DNA of 64,000 bases from Alitta virens (GCA_932294295.1 OW028580.1:39248336-39312335); one strand, 5' to 3'; positions 34,660 to 47,900 are shown, numbered from the stretch's first letter. The notes: a model not told the origin generated them from the sequence alone. Numbers and translations are program-made.

Positions 34660-34882
34660 CAGCAAGAGCTAGCAAGACGGATTACAAGTTTCTGTGTGCC
34701 CAAAAATTAGTCTCGATCCCTGCCCGGGGCACTCTTCATGAGCTACATTCTAGCTGGATGATCGCATGAGACGTTAACTTGGAGGTGCCTTGTGTAATTG
34801 GTATCTATGCTGAGGCAAGTACCTATGGGGTATATGTTTAACATGGTGTGGACTCCAAGCCTTATCATTTCATCATTACATC
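34660..34882 (+). repeat. SINE-like repeat, family B, copy 1
   Basis: It shares with 47956-48135 the ordered words CATGAG, then TCTATGCTGAGGCAAGTA, then ATGGGGTA.ATGTTTAACATG and a closing ACTCC. An oligo-T or tRNA head is not clear in this copy. Confidence 0.5.
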
Positions 34883-34914
34883 TGCCTCTGACAGTGGCCT
34901 TAAAAGCTGACTAA

Positions 34915-35583
34915 AGGGGGTTTCACACATAGCCGGATCAGACGCCGGAGCGTCCCGGAGTAACATTTTATTACCTCCGGTGGGTTCCGGGATCAAAGAG
35001 CTGTTAAATGTCAACAAAAAATAAATGTTTGACGATGTGTACACGATGTCAATACGGTCTCAACAAGAAGCAACACGGAGCTAACACGACTGTCCCGTTT
35101 AGAGTGAGGAGTGAACCGGATTTTCACGGTGCCTTAGCGGATATCACCGGTCTTTACACCGTGTTCATTCGTGTGGATCCGTTGTGGCTCCTTGTACTCT
35201 CCGGCGTTAATGGCGGCGAAATATTCATGCCCGGTTGACGCCGGATGTAGCCGGAGACATGCCGGAGTCAATACGGAGATTCCCGGAGATCGGCGGAGTC
35301 TACTGGGCGTCTACACGGGTCTACACGGGTCTACACGGATCTACACGGATCTACACGGATTAAATTACTCCGGGAACTCCGGCATGAAAAATTAAACATG
35401 TTTAATTTTTTCCCCCGGAGTCCCAAGGTGCTCCCGGAGCGCCCCGGACAATGACGGACAATGCCGGACAATCCCGGACATGAACACGATGTCTATACGG
35501 CTTTCCCCGGAGTATGCGGGAGTATTCCGGAGTTGACCTCCGGGACGCTCCGGCGTCTGATCCGGCTATGTGTGAAACCCCCT
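34915..35583. mobile_element. 669-bp PIF/Harbinger-like MITE with 46-bp perfect TIRs
   Basis: The ends AGGGGGTTTCACACATAG and CTATGTGTGAAACCCCCT extend into perfect 46-bp inverted repeats (34915-34960 and 35538-35583). TAA flanks both sides (34912-34914 and 35584-35586), the 3-bp TWA duplication typical of PIF/Harbinger. The interior is built of CCGGA/TCCGG words and about five tandem copies of an 11-bp unit CTACACGGGT/CTACACGGAT (about 35310-35360). There is no transposase. Perfect TIRs imply recent activity or gene conversion. Confidence 0.82.
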
Positions 35584-35819
35584 TAAGCTTCAGACCCAGT
35601 AGCATTGAGACTTAAGACTTAGGTATATCATTGCTTTAAAAACAAAACTACACTGAATGACCTCTACCTTTGCTGGCGTTTGACCTCTACCTTTGCTGGT
35701 GTTTAATCTGGTCACAGCTCTCTGTGACATTACCTATGATACAATAGATAGAGTCACTGTAATTATTCTTGGATGCCTGGGACCAAATAGATGGCTTAAT
35801 TGCGTGAAGGCAAAAGATT

Positions 35820-36098
35820 AGGGTTTGGTGCAGTATAGCGGACCCAAATAATGCCCTAATTTGGCATCCATTAAAAATTAAATTTTATAAAATAATGATT
35901 ATTCACAAGTTTGAAGTTCTAGCACAATTTTTAAAATAACATTTGGTGTAGAATAGCGGGGAATTGGGGCAGCCCCCATGAAAAAGCAAAACATAAACTC
36001 TGTCTCTACCGTGAATAAGCATTTTTACGTCATAGGCATGGCAATGAGGCTCGTTAAATATGATCGTAAATCTGGGTTCACTATACTGCACTTTTTTC
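35820..36098. mobile_element. MITE, GTGCAGTATAG family, copy 1
   Basis: Left GTGCAGTATAGCGGACCCAA and right (reverse complement) GTGCAGTATAGTGAACCCAG are the TIRs. AAAGATT occurs directly outside each end (35813-35819 and 36099-36105). Same family as 39940-40252. Confidence 0.65.
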
Positions 36099-36105
36099 AA
36101 AGATT

Positions 36106-37283
36106 CAATGGCAACTGTAGATAAATAGGCTCTGTACCATTGTTGACTTGTGATATGTATCAAAATTGTAAGAGGCCTGTCGGGGTGTTGAAAACATTTG
36201 TTCAAGTGATGACAATACCTCATCTGTTACCGAAGAGATGAACTAATGAGCAAAAATTTATAAACTTAGGTCACTGCGTTTCTTTGTTTAATGAATTTCT
36301 CTGTAAAAACCAAAAACAATCAATGGATCATTTTTAAAACATATATATATATTTCAAACACCAATTAGTGCGTATGTACACAATAACATAATATTTATAA
36401 ACATAAACAAAGTTAAAATTTGGAATTTTTTTTGTCACAATGTACATCCCAATAATTATAAGACAACAATTTATAGAGATGCATCTGAACAAATAGATAC
36501 ATGTAGGACTTTTAAACAGCAATGCACTCAAGAGTAACTATTTAGATTGTTGATTTACTTAAATAATCATTTCAATAAATAATAAAAGGTATATTTATAA
36601 TGCAACAATTTATATGACTGAATAAACACAACGTTATTTTGGGAATAACAATGTGTGTGAAATGACCAGTCCATGATTTCAAAATTCACACTAATATGCT
36701 GAAATAATAGTTTAACATAGTATGAATAACATTTATAATTTGAATACTACACTGTAAAAATGTGCCTTTTCTGTACATAATTACATTAGGTGTAATTTTA
36801 ATTTCATGATCAGTTCACCCAATACTAAAAGATTATAGTCTGCAGTTTTCAGAACAAACTGCTTGTAGTGTGTCATATGTCATGAATACATTCCATGAAT
36901 AGTATTACATTCCAAAAAAAATCCAGCTGTGGTTGAGCATTCACATCATAATGCACGATAAACTTGTTTTTTTCTAAATCAACTTTTGATTTTGTTATTT
37001 TTGATCATTACTTTAATCCTCGATAAGTAACATGTCAGCCTGTCAGGTCACCCGATGTCGGTCTGATATATATATGGCGCCAACGCCAGTCTGAAAGCGA
37101 GGCAGCAGATATCATAAAACTCCATATGTAGTGAATGCTCCATCATTCCTATCAGGTGCATGTCATGTAAGTTTTAAACTCCAAACTCTTGTAAATACAA
37201 ATGTCCTATGTTTTAGTTAAAGAGTGCGTAAACCACAAACTAGTAATCTTTTTTCGAAATTACTTTTTTGAAGTTCAGGAGTG
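36106..37283. other. intergenic, AT-rich, no gene recognised
   Basis: This is the 3' flank of the SLP-76/BLNK-like gene. It has several AATAAA-like words on both strands and no coding exon. The 3' UTR of that gene must lie here. Confidence 0.5.
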
Positions 37284-38991
37284 TCATTTTCTTGGACTTG
37301 ATCTCAACTTGGTTTGACCAACCCTTCTCCCACCTCTCTCATTGGCAAGTAATATTGAGTTAATTTTGTGGTATTCTATCAGTTCTGGAATGGTTGCAAA
37401 GGTCTGAAAAGGGAAGAAAAACACAAAAAACAATTATGAACTGCTTTGTCATCTTTTGTCGAATAGTGGATTTTCACAGAACGTTCTCTATATTTCCACC
37501 TGGTGGCTACGACAGAATATTGCAATTCTATTGGCTGAAAAAGTTCCCACCCTTGACTCTGATTGGCTGAAGCAAAGTGCATCCTAGCAGCAGTATTTTT
37601 AGTGCATTTTAATGTATATTTGACATCTTATCATTTTTGTTGATTTCTGTTATTTACCAGAGAAAATTATATTTATGGAATCAGTTGGTTATGACCTACT
37701 ATGTCTGAAGGGCAAAAATGAATAATAAGAGGAGAGGAAAGACATATGTCTTGCTGAATTCAGCGCTGCTCAGTGAAAAGACTCTATTGAAGATAGACAG
37801 TTGGATAGGCTACCTGTTCATTTTCTCTGGCCGACCCTACAGCGTACGTGTTATCGGTCCTCAATCGCAGATGAACATTCCAAACTTTATTCTCGCACCA
37901 TACCACCAAAGTGTATGGATTTGTGTCACCCCCTTTTCTGCTCCGCCGAACAAGGAATGTGCCATCCTGAATAACAGAAACATGAATGATAAATAAAAAA
38001 ACCTTAATCATTTCAAGAAAACATAATAAAAACTTATTATAACATTTAAATCATTATCACTGACCATTGATAGCGATCAGAAATCGATTACTTTTATTCA
38101 ATCTTTGACATTACACATGGCTATCCAATACAGCCATAAATTTTGCGGATGCTCTTTCCATGTCAGCTGACTCAACAGAGTCAACACAATAGGTTGGACC
38201 ATTCTCAATCTAGATTACTATGGTCTACCGGTTCGAGTCAATGGTCCTTTCTTCTGGAAGTCTTGGTTTCGAATCCCGGACCTGACACTCTTTACAACTA
38301 ATAGCCTAAATTTTTTATCCACATGTGACACTACTATGGGATGGCCTTATAAAAGCTGCCTTATTAATACCCTTGGGTATATCCTGGGGCAGGAATTAAG
38401 AGACCCAACCCATTGACTAGGTACCTCAATGTGTATGGTTCCTGCAAGCCTTATTATCATAATGTAATGTATTTTTCTAAGTATTTATAGTGGATTTTCA
38501 CGGAAGGTTCTCTGTATTTCCACCAGGTGGCTAAAACATAATACTGCGATTCTATTGGCTGAAAAAGTTCCCTCCCTTGACTGTGATTGGCTGAAGCAAA
38601 GTGCATCCAAGCAGCAGTATTTTTAGTGCATTTTAATGTATATTTGACACTTTATCAAATAGTTGATTTTTGTTACTTTTCTAAGAAAGTTATATTTATG
38701 GAATCAGTTAGTTATTACTTACTGTGTATGAAAAGCAAAATGAGTAATAAGAGGAGCGAAAATAATTATGTCTTGCTGAATTCAGGAAATGTTAGATGGT
38801 TAGTTTATATGTCTAAAATGTATGCTAGAATGGGTTACGTGCAATCTGCTCAACCCTTCAACTAAGATAGTAGATCTGTAACAGTAGAAAGTCAGATTTC
38901 ATTGACCCATACTTACGCTGGTGAACTGCACTTTCGCGTCACCTTCGTGGCGCGTAATGTCGCCAAAATACCAAATGAAGGATAAAAATGG
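37284..38991 (-). CDS. SLP-76/BLNK-like gene, last three exons: SH2 domain
   Basis: 38917-38991 gives SFIWYFGDITRHEGDAKVQF (beta-A and alpha-A). 37814-37966 gives DGTFLVRRSRKGGDTNPYTL and VVWCENKVWNVHLRL, with the FLVR arginine that binds phosphotyrosine intact. 37284-37403 gives TFATIPELIEYHKINSILLA and the stop. DGTFLVR(D/R)S followed by NPY.L.V is the signature of the SLP-76/BLNK/CLNK subgroup. All three exons are phase 0 at their internal joins. Confidence 0.9.
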
Positions 38992-41900
38992 CTGAAAAAA
39001 AAAAACCAAAAATAAAAACATTCATACGCTACAAACATATGTCTCTTCCACAGGTAATTTAACCTACTCTTGTGTTGTTGTTGTTTTTTTCAGAGTATTT
39101 GAAAGGAAATATTAATCAAGTTAAACAGAAATGTCCCTCACATCAGCTGGTGGTGCTGGTGTAGGACTCGGACTCCGGGGAACAGACTTCTGAGCAGGAC
39201 TTGGTAACCGAGGAGGCAACTGACTGGGCGGAGTTGTAAAATTCGCTGAAGATGAAGGAAAAATGTGCTTTTTTAAAACGAATATCATCAAGGTATGCTA
39301 TTGTAAAACAATCTGCTTCTTTACTGCGAAATGTCCTTTTCAAAGAGTGTTATCAAAGGAGTTGAAGCATTCGCCAAAAGAAAGGAAAGTACTATTTTAA
39401 GAATATTATCAAGGTATATTATAAGCTATTATAAAACAATCTGTTTTTTTTACTGCAAAATTGCCTTTCCAAGGAGCGATTAATCAAAGTAGGACCTTCT
39501 CTACATGGCAAAGTAGTATTTTGGCATACAGCATCCTAGTTTTTATGCAACTTGAATGGAGAATAATAGGTAAAAAGTTCCTGGGAGTGTTATGAACATG
39601 CTGCATCAGTTGCTCGTGCTGAGTTTCTGTTGCAGCAGCAAATGGACAGCACAAGAAGGTGCAACAAGCAGTCAACTTGTGACCAGGACTCAGATGGTCT
39701 CTGGAACCTGATTGTGAACAACGCACATGAACAACACATGCAGCCTCTTTTGACCTATGGTCCTCGATTCAAAATTGATCGATTTCATAGAAAACCTTCT
39801 TGTTAAGCAATCGAGACTGCGAAAAGCGAGCTATTTTTGCAGTCAGCAATTTCACTTGCATGTGCCTTGCATTATAGAAATGTCACATCCAGTTCTCTTG
39901 AATGCCCTCTTTCACTCGCAAATAATTAAGCGGTAATTTGGAAAAAGTGCAGTATAGTGGACCCAAATTTATGACCATATTTATAAGCCACGATGCCAGG
40001 CCTATGCCGTCAAATGCTGGAATTCAATATGTGACGTCACAAACAAATGGCGGCAGTGATCAATTTCAAGGCAAGAACGCAGTTTATTATTGTGTATTTT
40101 TTTCCGTTTTTTTTTTAACCCCCGATACTCTACACCATATGTTATTATAATTGTGCTACAACTTCAAACTTGTAATATAATTTATAGAATTTCATATTTC
40201 ATAGACGCCAAATATGGTCATAAATTTGGGTCCGCTATACTGCACTAAACCCGGTAATTTTGTATTTTTTCTCTCATCTCACCTTGTGGTAATTTTGGAG
40301 AAGGAGCTCCTTGGAATTCACCTGATCCCGAGCTTTCTTCTGATGACTGATTCGATTCAACGGAACCCCTTTTTGGTATTATGGTCGGTCGTAATTGGAA
40401 TGACTCTTTGATTGTATTAAATCCTGGCTGTCTGTCAGTGTCCACAGAATTATTTATCACTGGCAAATTTTTATTTTTAGGTCCTCCTGTTGGTCTTAGT
40501 TTCACATTGATCAGCGTTTCTCTTCCGATATGCATCCCATTGTCCGCTTCTGTAACTTGGGGTTTTGTTGGGGCAACACCGGATGGAGGGGATGCCATAA
40601 GATCAGGGGCTGGAGGTCGTGGATTCCATTTTCCTGGAGCTGGTAATGAAGGTAATGGTCGACCGCCTCTCGGAGGCATCATAGGTGGTTCATCTGAAAT
40701 ATAAAAATTCCCATAGAATAACTTGTTTGTCTGTGTCAAAAGTATTCAAACGTTAATGATGTTATTGCATTTTGCAAAATGTCAAGTACCTGTAGGTAAT
40801 TCTTCATAATCTTCAGTGTTGTCATCTGGTACTTCATAGACTGGAGGAAAGAAATTTAATTTAAGTAAAACACCCATCGTTTACTAGAATATACACATTG
40901 AAATATTTTAGCTATATCCATGGGTAACTTTGTTAGTTAGTGTACATTTCCCTACATCATAAACATGGAACCCGCATGGCAAAACCTTGGCTACTTTCGC
41001 ATTGTATTCTTTACATGATATGAATAGAAATACCACATGACTCCATCTCTACTTGTTGTATTCCCACACTAAGAAAACTTGCTGGTCTAAAAATGGTTGT
41101 TGCAACGCCTTCGCACCGTTCAGCAGGCGCTTCTTTTGATGTATCGCCATGTCTGATTGGCTGAACAGCCGTTAAATTAATTGTTTTCTGAATCAGTGCC
41201 TTGACCACTTTCTTAGTTAAGTACAAGTCAATATACATAAAAAGAAAATTATTGGACATTGTGTGGAAGTGGTCAAGGCACGGATGCGATTTCAGGTTAA
41301 GTTTTTTAGTGTTCCTTAAATGATAAACAGATCCCACACGGCAAACCCTCATCTAAACAGATCCCACACAGCAATGGACATACCTTCTTCCTCAAATACT
41401 GCGGGAGACGGGGGCAGTTGTGGAAGACTGCGATTTGTGACACCTTCCCCTGGTCTACCGGGAGATGGAGGTGGTCGAAAACGTGGTGTTTCCGGAGTAG
41501 GTGGTTTAAAACGTGGTGTTTCCGGAGTAGGTGGTGGAAAGCGTGTCCTTCCCGGGGGCAGGGGTGGAGGGGTTTCTGCAGGTGGGGTTCGCTGATTGTT
41601 AGGACTGGGTACCGGTGGTACCGGTGACCTTCCTCTGACCTGACCGTTTGGTCGTCTGCTTGTTGGAATAGGCGGTGCCAGACTGTTGTCACTGTTTGGA
41701 AAACTTGGTTGACTCTAAAAATTGAAGAAAATGAAATTAGTTGTAAAATGTTTTCTAATATTTACCCTCTTAATTATTTTTGAAATATTTGTTATAGACC
41801 TAATAGGTGGCCCTTAGAATGAGTACAATGTCAACTACTTATTAATTTCAGTTGCAGAACTACTGCAAATAGTTTCTAAAAAGTATGCATGTATAAGCAT

Positions 41901-44900
41901 GGTTAACCAATGAAATTTAAGAAAAACTGCAGGTTTGATACAGCCAAAAATGAGCACCATTATAATATATGTCATTAATGTCAGTCTGTATAAACTCTAC
42001 ATAAAAATTTAATATTACAAGCAATAAAATACCAGAAATCCTGACAATGTCATTATGCAGTTTGATAGTTATTTATGTGAAAATTCCCAGGGAAGCCAAA
42101 CCAATTAATATACTTTGTAATGTATCAGAAGGTATATATATATTATATTATCAATAATTGCAGAGGCGTATACCTCATCCGGTGGAGGGGGGACGTCTCT
42201 TCGGCGTCCACGCCCTGTTGGTCCTGATCTTGGAGGGACCTCTAGAGTACTGCTAGTGCCCCCTGGAAGCGATGGAAGGGGTCTCGATTTTGCCATGCTT
42301 GCTTTCACTATACATGAAATAAAAATTGATAAAAACTGTATAAAATGACAGGTTATATGGTGGCCGAGGAGTACATTTTCTGGTGTGAAGGTTTCGCCCA
42401 TGACAGTGGGCACTTTTGTACCAGGAAAACCTTCGCACCACGACAGCTTCGCACCAGGACACATTAGAACGTTCACACCACGAAATCGGTAAGAGTGGCT
42501 ACATTACCTCCTCCTCCTCCTCCTCCTCCAGAACTCCTGACCACAACTAGCCTATTTAATGCTAAGTCTTTATTACAAAATAAGTTGCATTCTGCGTCGT
42601 TTTCAACTCAAGATTGTACACAAATTAAAAGCTGTAGAAATACGATATTAAAACACCTAGGATAGTAAGAAACACATTTCTAGAAAAGGAATAACCAGTA
42701 TTTTAGATAAAAATACATCCAAAGATAATTGTGCTTAAACACAGGTTCCCAGACTGCATTAGAGGGGACTTGGGCACCCGGCCGGCCCACCCCCTTCGCC
42801 GATAGTTTTTTGTCATTTACTTGATTAATACTGCATCTTTTTTTTTTTTTTCAGGGTAGATGTATCTATGTTAGGGCATCCATTGGCTACAAGTCCCCTG
42901 TCTGCATCTAATGCAATGTAGGTCGGTTCTGGCTAGGGCATTCATGGATATGAATCACATCTCTGTATGTTTAGTATTTATGGAGATAAAAAGATAAAAC
43001 CCCATCAGGGGGCAAGTTAGTAACTTTCCTGGTTAAGAAAGTTTCGTGGAATGAAAGTTAGTATATTCGTAGTACAAAAGATGGCACTTTCTTGGAAAGC
43101 TGGTAGTTTCTTGGGGCGAAAGTTGGGTACTTTTGTAGGGCAAAAGTTGGTTGTTTAGTGGGGCAAAAGTTGGTACTTTTCTGGAGCAAAAATGGGTAAC
43201 TTTCGTGGTGCGAAAGTTGGACTGTTGTGGTGCGAAAGTTAGGACTGTCGTGGTACAAAGGTTACGCCATAAAACCATGAGACCACGAAATGAACTCTTC
43301 GGCCAACATAAGGTAAACTAAAGAAGTGATATTACGGCTCATATCAAACTGTAACTGGATAATAAGACCAATTAAGTGATTTTAAAAGTTGAGAGAAAAG
43401 TGACCAGTAAACTGTCAAATCTTCAAAAGATTGATTGCATTTATTAATAAATTTTTTTTAATGAAATTATGCATATAAGAAACATTTTTTTAGACACTCA
43501 CCTTCGGGGATTGGTTTCTCATAACCTGGAATTAAGAAAAGAAATTAACTACTTAATCTCACATATTTTTTATTAGGATTGGTTTTAGCCTATTACAGGC
43601 ACTGTCTGGGGCGAGGGGGGTGGGAGGAATGGGATAGCCGAACCCTACAAATGAGATAGAGCCCTATTCTAGAGTGGCAAGCAGTTGAGCTGAAGAACAT
43701 TGACTTCCAGCCAAGTGCTAGTGTGCGAGGTAGTTGTGTAGAGTTAGTGTTACTATATTCCCAACAACCAACTGAGGTTTTGACCGCCCCTAATCAACAA
43801 CCTAACCCCTCAGGTGAGACTCAAACCACCTTCTCTGCTAACTATTTTGGATGGCTGTTTCATCCTGCTTCTCATTGCCATGGTCGCTGCCTGTCCTAAT
43901 TAGCCCATCAGGTGCAGAAATACAGGACGTAAAGCCCTCATCCACCCATCCACCACCACCACCTACCCTAATCAACAACCTACTCATGAGGTCACGGGGG
44001 GAACGGATTCTCCGCCATCTAGTGGGGCAACTCTACCAGTTGAGCTGAAAACCAATGCCCCCTAGTCAAATGCCAGAAGGTGAGGCAGTTGTGTACTAGG
44101 ATAGTATTACTATATTCCCAATGTCCACAATCACCACATGCAGTTTTGACACCCTGTGATCGACAAATTTCACCCCTATGAGCAGGACTCTTAGTTACGA
44201 GACCACAAGGGACAATATTCTGCACCATCTAGTGTGGGCATGTAACTTACCCTCTTTTTGTATCAGAATGTCAATCCACAGCATATCCTATATAATTAGC
44301 AGAACTCATAGAGATAGAGATACCTACTAAGATTGGTTGTACACTTCTGAGCCTTGTGAAGATTGCCAGTGACATCACTGATGTTGGTGTAAATTTTAGG
44401 TGTGGCCAGATCACTGATCTTCACATCCTTGAAAATGGCTTAAATAACCAATAAAATGAAGCAACTTTGAATTGAGGACCATATGTCAGTATCTGTTACA
44501 TGCTGATACCCTTTAGTCTGTACAATAGGTTATTTATTTTGCAAAAAAAGGCAATCCGAGCAGTGTCATGTTCAAAATATGATAATGCTCACACAAGTGG
44601 AATTTTTCAATCACTAAATATTTTAAAGGTACATGACATCTGTGCACTGCATGGTTTAAAGTTCTGTTTCAAGCTGGAGAATGGGCTGTTGCCGGGCTAC
44701 TTTCATCAATCGGGTATATTTACTAAAAATTCTTCCTTTTCATCAGTATCAAATTAGAAGGAATAATGATTATGTCATTCCCCTAATCAAACATGAATTT
44801 GCCAGGCTTGGTATCAGATTTAGAATTCCTCTTTTTTTTAATGAATTAGATAATTGCTACAAGGACAAACTATATACACACTCATTAAATGGTTTGAAGG

Positions 44901-47900
44901 TTTATTTCAAAAAAAGAAAGATTTCACTGTATATTAATGTATGCAATAATCAAACATGTTATATCTGTAATAATTGATAATGTTTTTCATATTGAGTTAT
45001 AATCATTAATTATTAATCATTGAATTGAAGATAGCTGTTAATGTGTTTAGCAGGATGGATCCCCCAATGCTGTTCCCCTATCTCGGGTGGCACCCCTATA
45101 GCGACATTTCATGTCTTTGGGGTGTCTCCCCCCATTTACAAAATCCTTAATATGTATTGTTATGTATTTCTGCTTTTGTTTTTGGGTAAATAAACAGTAT
45201 TCTGATTCTGTACAAAACTAGACTACATTAACCAATTCTGATACAGGTCTTTTTTTTAAAAAGAGCTTTTCTTGTTATAGAGTGACGGGATTACAATTTG
45301 TAGTTGCAATGAAATAGATTACAAAAGGTAACAACAAAGTTATAAATACACTGGGAAATTTGAAAGATAAAGAAAGTTTGATTTCATTATAACCTGATTC
45401 CAGATTGATTGATGCATTATCAATATTGTGATATGATTATTACAATTAAAAACTATACAGACTATAAGAGTACTATCATTTTGTCACAAGCAAGAAGTTA
45501 TATTTTGTATATTTATTTACTTATTTAATCTGTAATGATTCTTCTGCTGAAGTTATACCAACAATATCATTTGGTAACTGTCTGTTTCATGCAAGACTTG
45601 ATCTGACATCAATCAATGCACTTTAATTTCCATTGCAAAAAAAAATAGATATTGTATAAGCAACCTTGACATAATGCAACTATGTGAAACATTGCAATTT
45701 ATTGGGTTGATATATATATTTTTTAATGTAATGATGTATTCTCATCTGACCTTGAAAGAGCATAACAAACACATGTATAATATAATCCACCTAGTCAACT
45801 GTTATTAGATACTTCAATGTTATGCAAATGGTGTTGTGGTGGTGGATTAGGGCTTAACGTCCTGTATTTCTGCACCTGATGGGCTAATTAGGACAGGCAG
45901 GGACCATGGCAATGAGACAAAGGATGAAACAGCCATCCAACATAGGCTCGACCGGGAATTGAACCCGGGACCCAGTGGTTGGAAGCCAAGCATAATACCA
46001 CTGAGCTAGCCCCCATCCCATGTTATGCAAATGAAATTTATGATTGACATCAGGACGTGCACACTGAGATGTTTATGTTTTATCATATATATACTTATTA
46101 ACATTTCTGTTCATTTTAGGCTGTTCCACATTTGGTATTCTAGTGTGGCAACTTTACAACACCACTATCAGTTTAGCTAAAAAAGAGGATTGCCCCCTAG
46201 CCAAGTCCTAGTAGGTGAGGTAGGTGAGGTAGTTGAGTACAGGGATCATACTATAACCCCAATGACCACCTAAGTATTGACCACCCCAAGTCAGCAACCT
46301 CACCCCATGAGTGGGATTCGAACCAACTACCCCACTTATGAGGCTACATAGGACTGGATTCTGCAAAATCTTATATGTTTACAACACCTCTACCACAGTC
46401 TCCTATGCAGGCCCTCCACCACTAGGGGCGTTTAGCGAAGAGCAATAGCCCTGAGGGTCTGCCAGATTTCAGGAGATGCAACAATCCGGGTGGGGGAGCA
46501 AGGAATTTGATTGCGTGTATCAGTTTCTATCAATCAATAGAGTCCAAAACTGCGGCAATCCATGCTTAACAACCCTAAATAACGTCAGATTTGGTGATAT
46601 CAAAAGAATATTTTGTTCGCCGCTACATTTAATTCAACGGGCGCAGTAATTTACTTAAGTTTTAGCACCGAGCGAAATCACATAGTCTGTCTCTACCAAG
46701 TGCATGAGCTAAAGGGCCCCTGCCCCCTAGCCGAATACTAATAGGTAAGGTAGTAGTGTACTGGGATCATATTACTAGTATAAAAGAAATTATGCCCAAA
46801 AAACATGCCATTTATTATGAATTCTGCTTTGATTAAGTATTGTAAATAACTAAGTAAGATCACAGATTTACCCCATGATGGGCAACAGGCTTAAGAATTG
46901 TACACAGATCCAGCAAAAAACCAGTAGGGCTCGATTAATCAATCCATATTAGAATGTCAAAAAGTGCACTGAGTATTGTTATGTATTATAACCAAACTGT
47001 TATAACTATTAAGTGCGGTTGTTATAAATGTGTCAGACTGTTATAAGAACTTTTTTTTTTGCATGCAGCAATTTTGTTAACGTTAAACAGAGATAATAAA
47101 GAAACCTATCATGTGTCAGATGAGTTATTTTAATGACAAAGTTACCTCCCACTGCACGCCAAAAGGTATCAGTTGTAAAATTTGTCTATAACCTGCTGTT
47201 AAAATCACCACTGATCATTATGGTGTAATCACCTTCAGTTCCAGCTTGTGTGTAACTTTCAGAATTAAGATTTAGGTAATCTTCTTCATCTTCTGGATCT
47301 TCTAGATCATTCACGAAATCATCGATAGTTTCTTGAAGCACAAGGTAAGAGTGTGTCTCCGGTCTATGCGCCGTTCGGAGAAATCCAATACCTCTCATTT
47401 CGGTAACGATATTTTGGTCATTTTCGTAATCTAGGTTCTTCGGCTGATTAACGTAATCATGCACGCTTCCGTCACTGCTTTCATTTGATTCACTACTTTT
47501 TCTCGATCGAACTGATTCCATATCGTAATACATCGTGAATTATGGAGATTATACACCTCCAGCCTTCCTGGTTGTATCTCGAATAAAACTGTTTTTAAGA
47601 TAATCCAAACTCTTATTAAAGATAACACCATCATGTGGCACATACATACAAAGTCCACAGAGCAGTATATCTTTATTTTTTTCTTTAGTTCTTATCTACC
47701 ACTTGGAAAGAATAATGTTTGCTTGGTATGAGCAGCATCATTGGGTCACAAGACTATATAACGTGCTTGAAAGTAATATAATTGTGAATTCCTTGATTTT
47801 TAAGATATATTTAGTCATCCAAATAAAGATAGTTAAAAAATCCATACAAAGTGTACAGAAAGGACACACAGAGATATGTATTGGCCAAATTAAAGCGACT

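Noticed and set aside
35903..36223. 106-residue minus-strand ORF
   Set aside because: It runs across the GTGCAGTATAG MITE and its flank and resembles no family.
40381..41627. plus-strand ORFs rich in glycine and valine
   Set aside because: They are antisense of the proline-rich adaptor exons, whose splice phases fix the minus strand as coding.
43033..43278. minus-strand ORF with FAPQQSNF/TFAPLNN-like repeats
   Set aside because: It is the translation of the subterminal repeat array of a DNA element.
45940..46015. possible tRNA gene at the SINE head
   Set aside because: A and B boxes are present, but the acceptor stem does not close and the sequence continues into a repeated body with target duplications, so it is a SINE.
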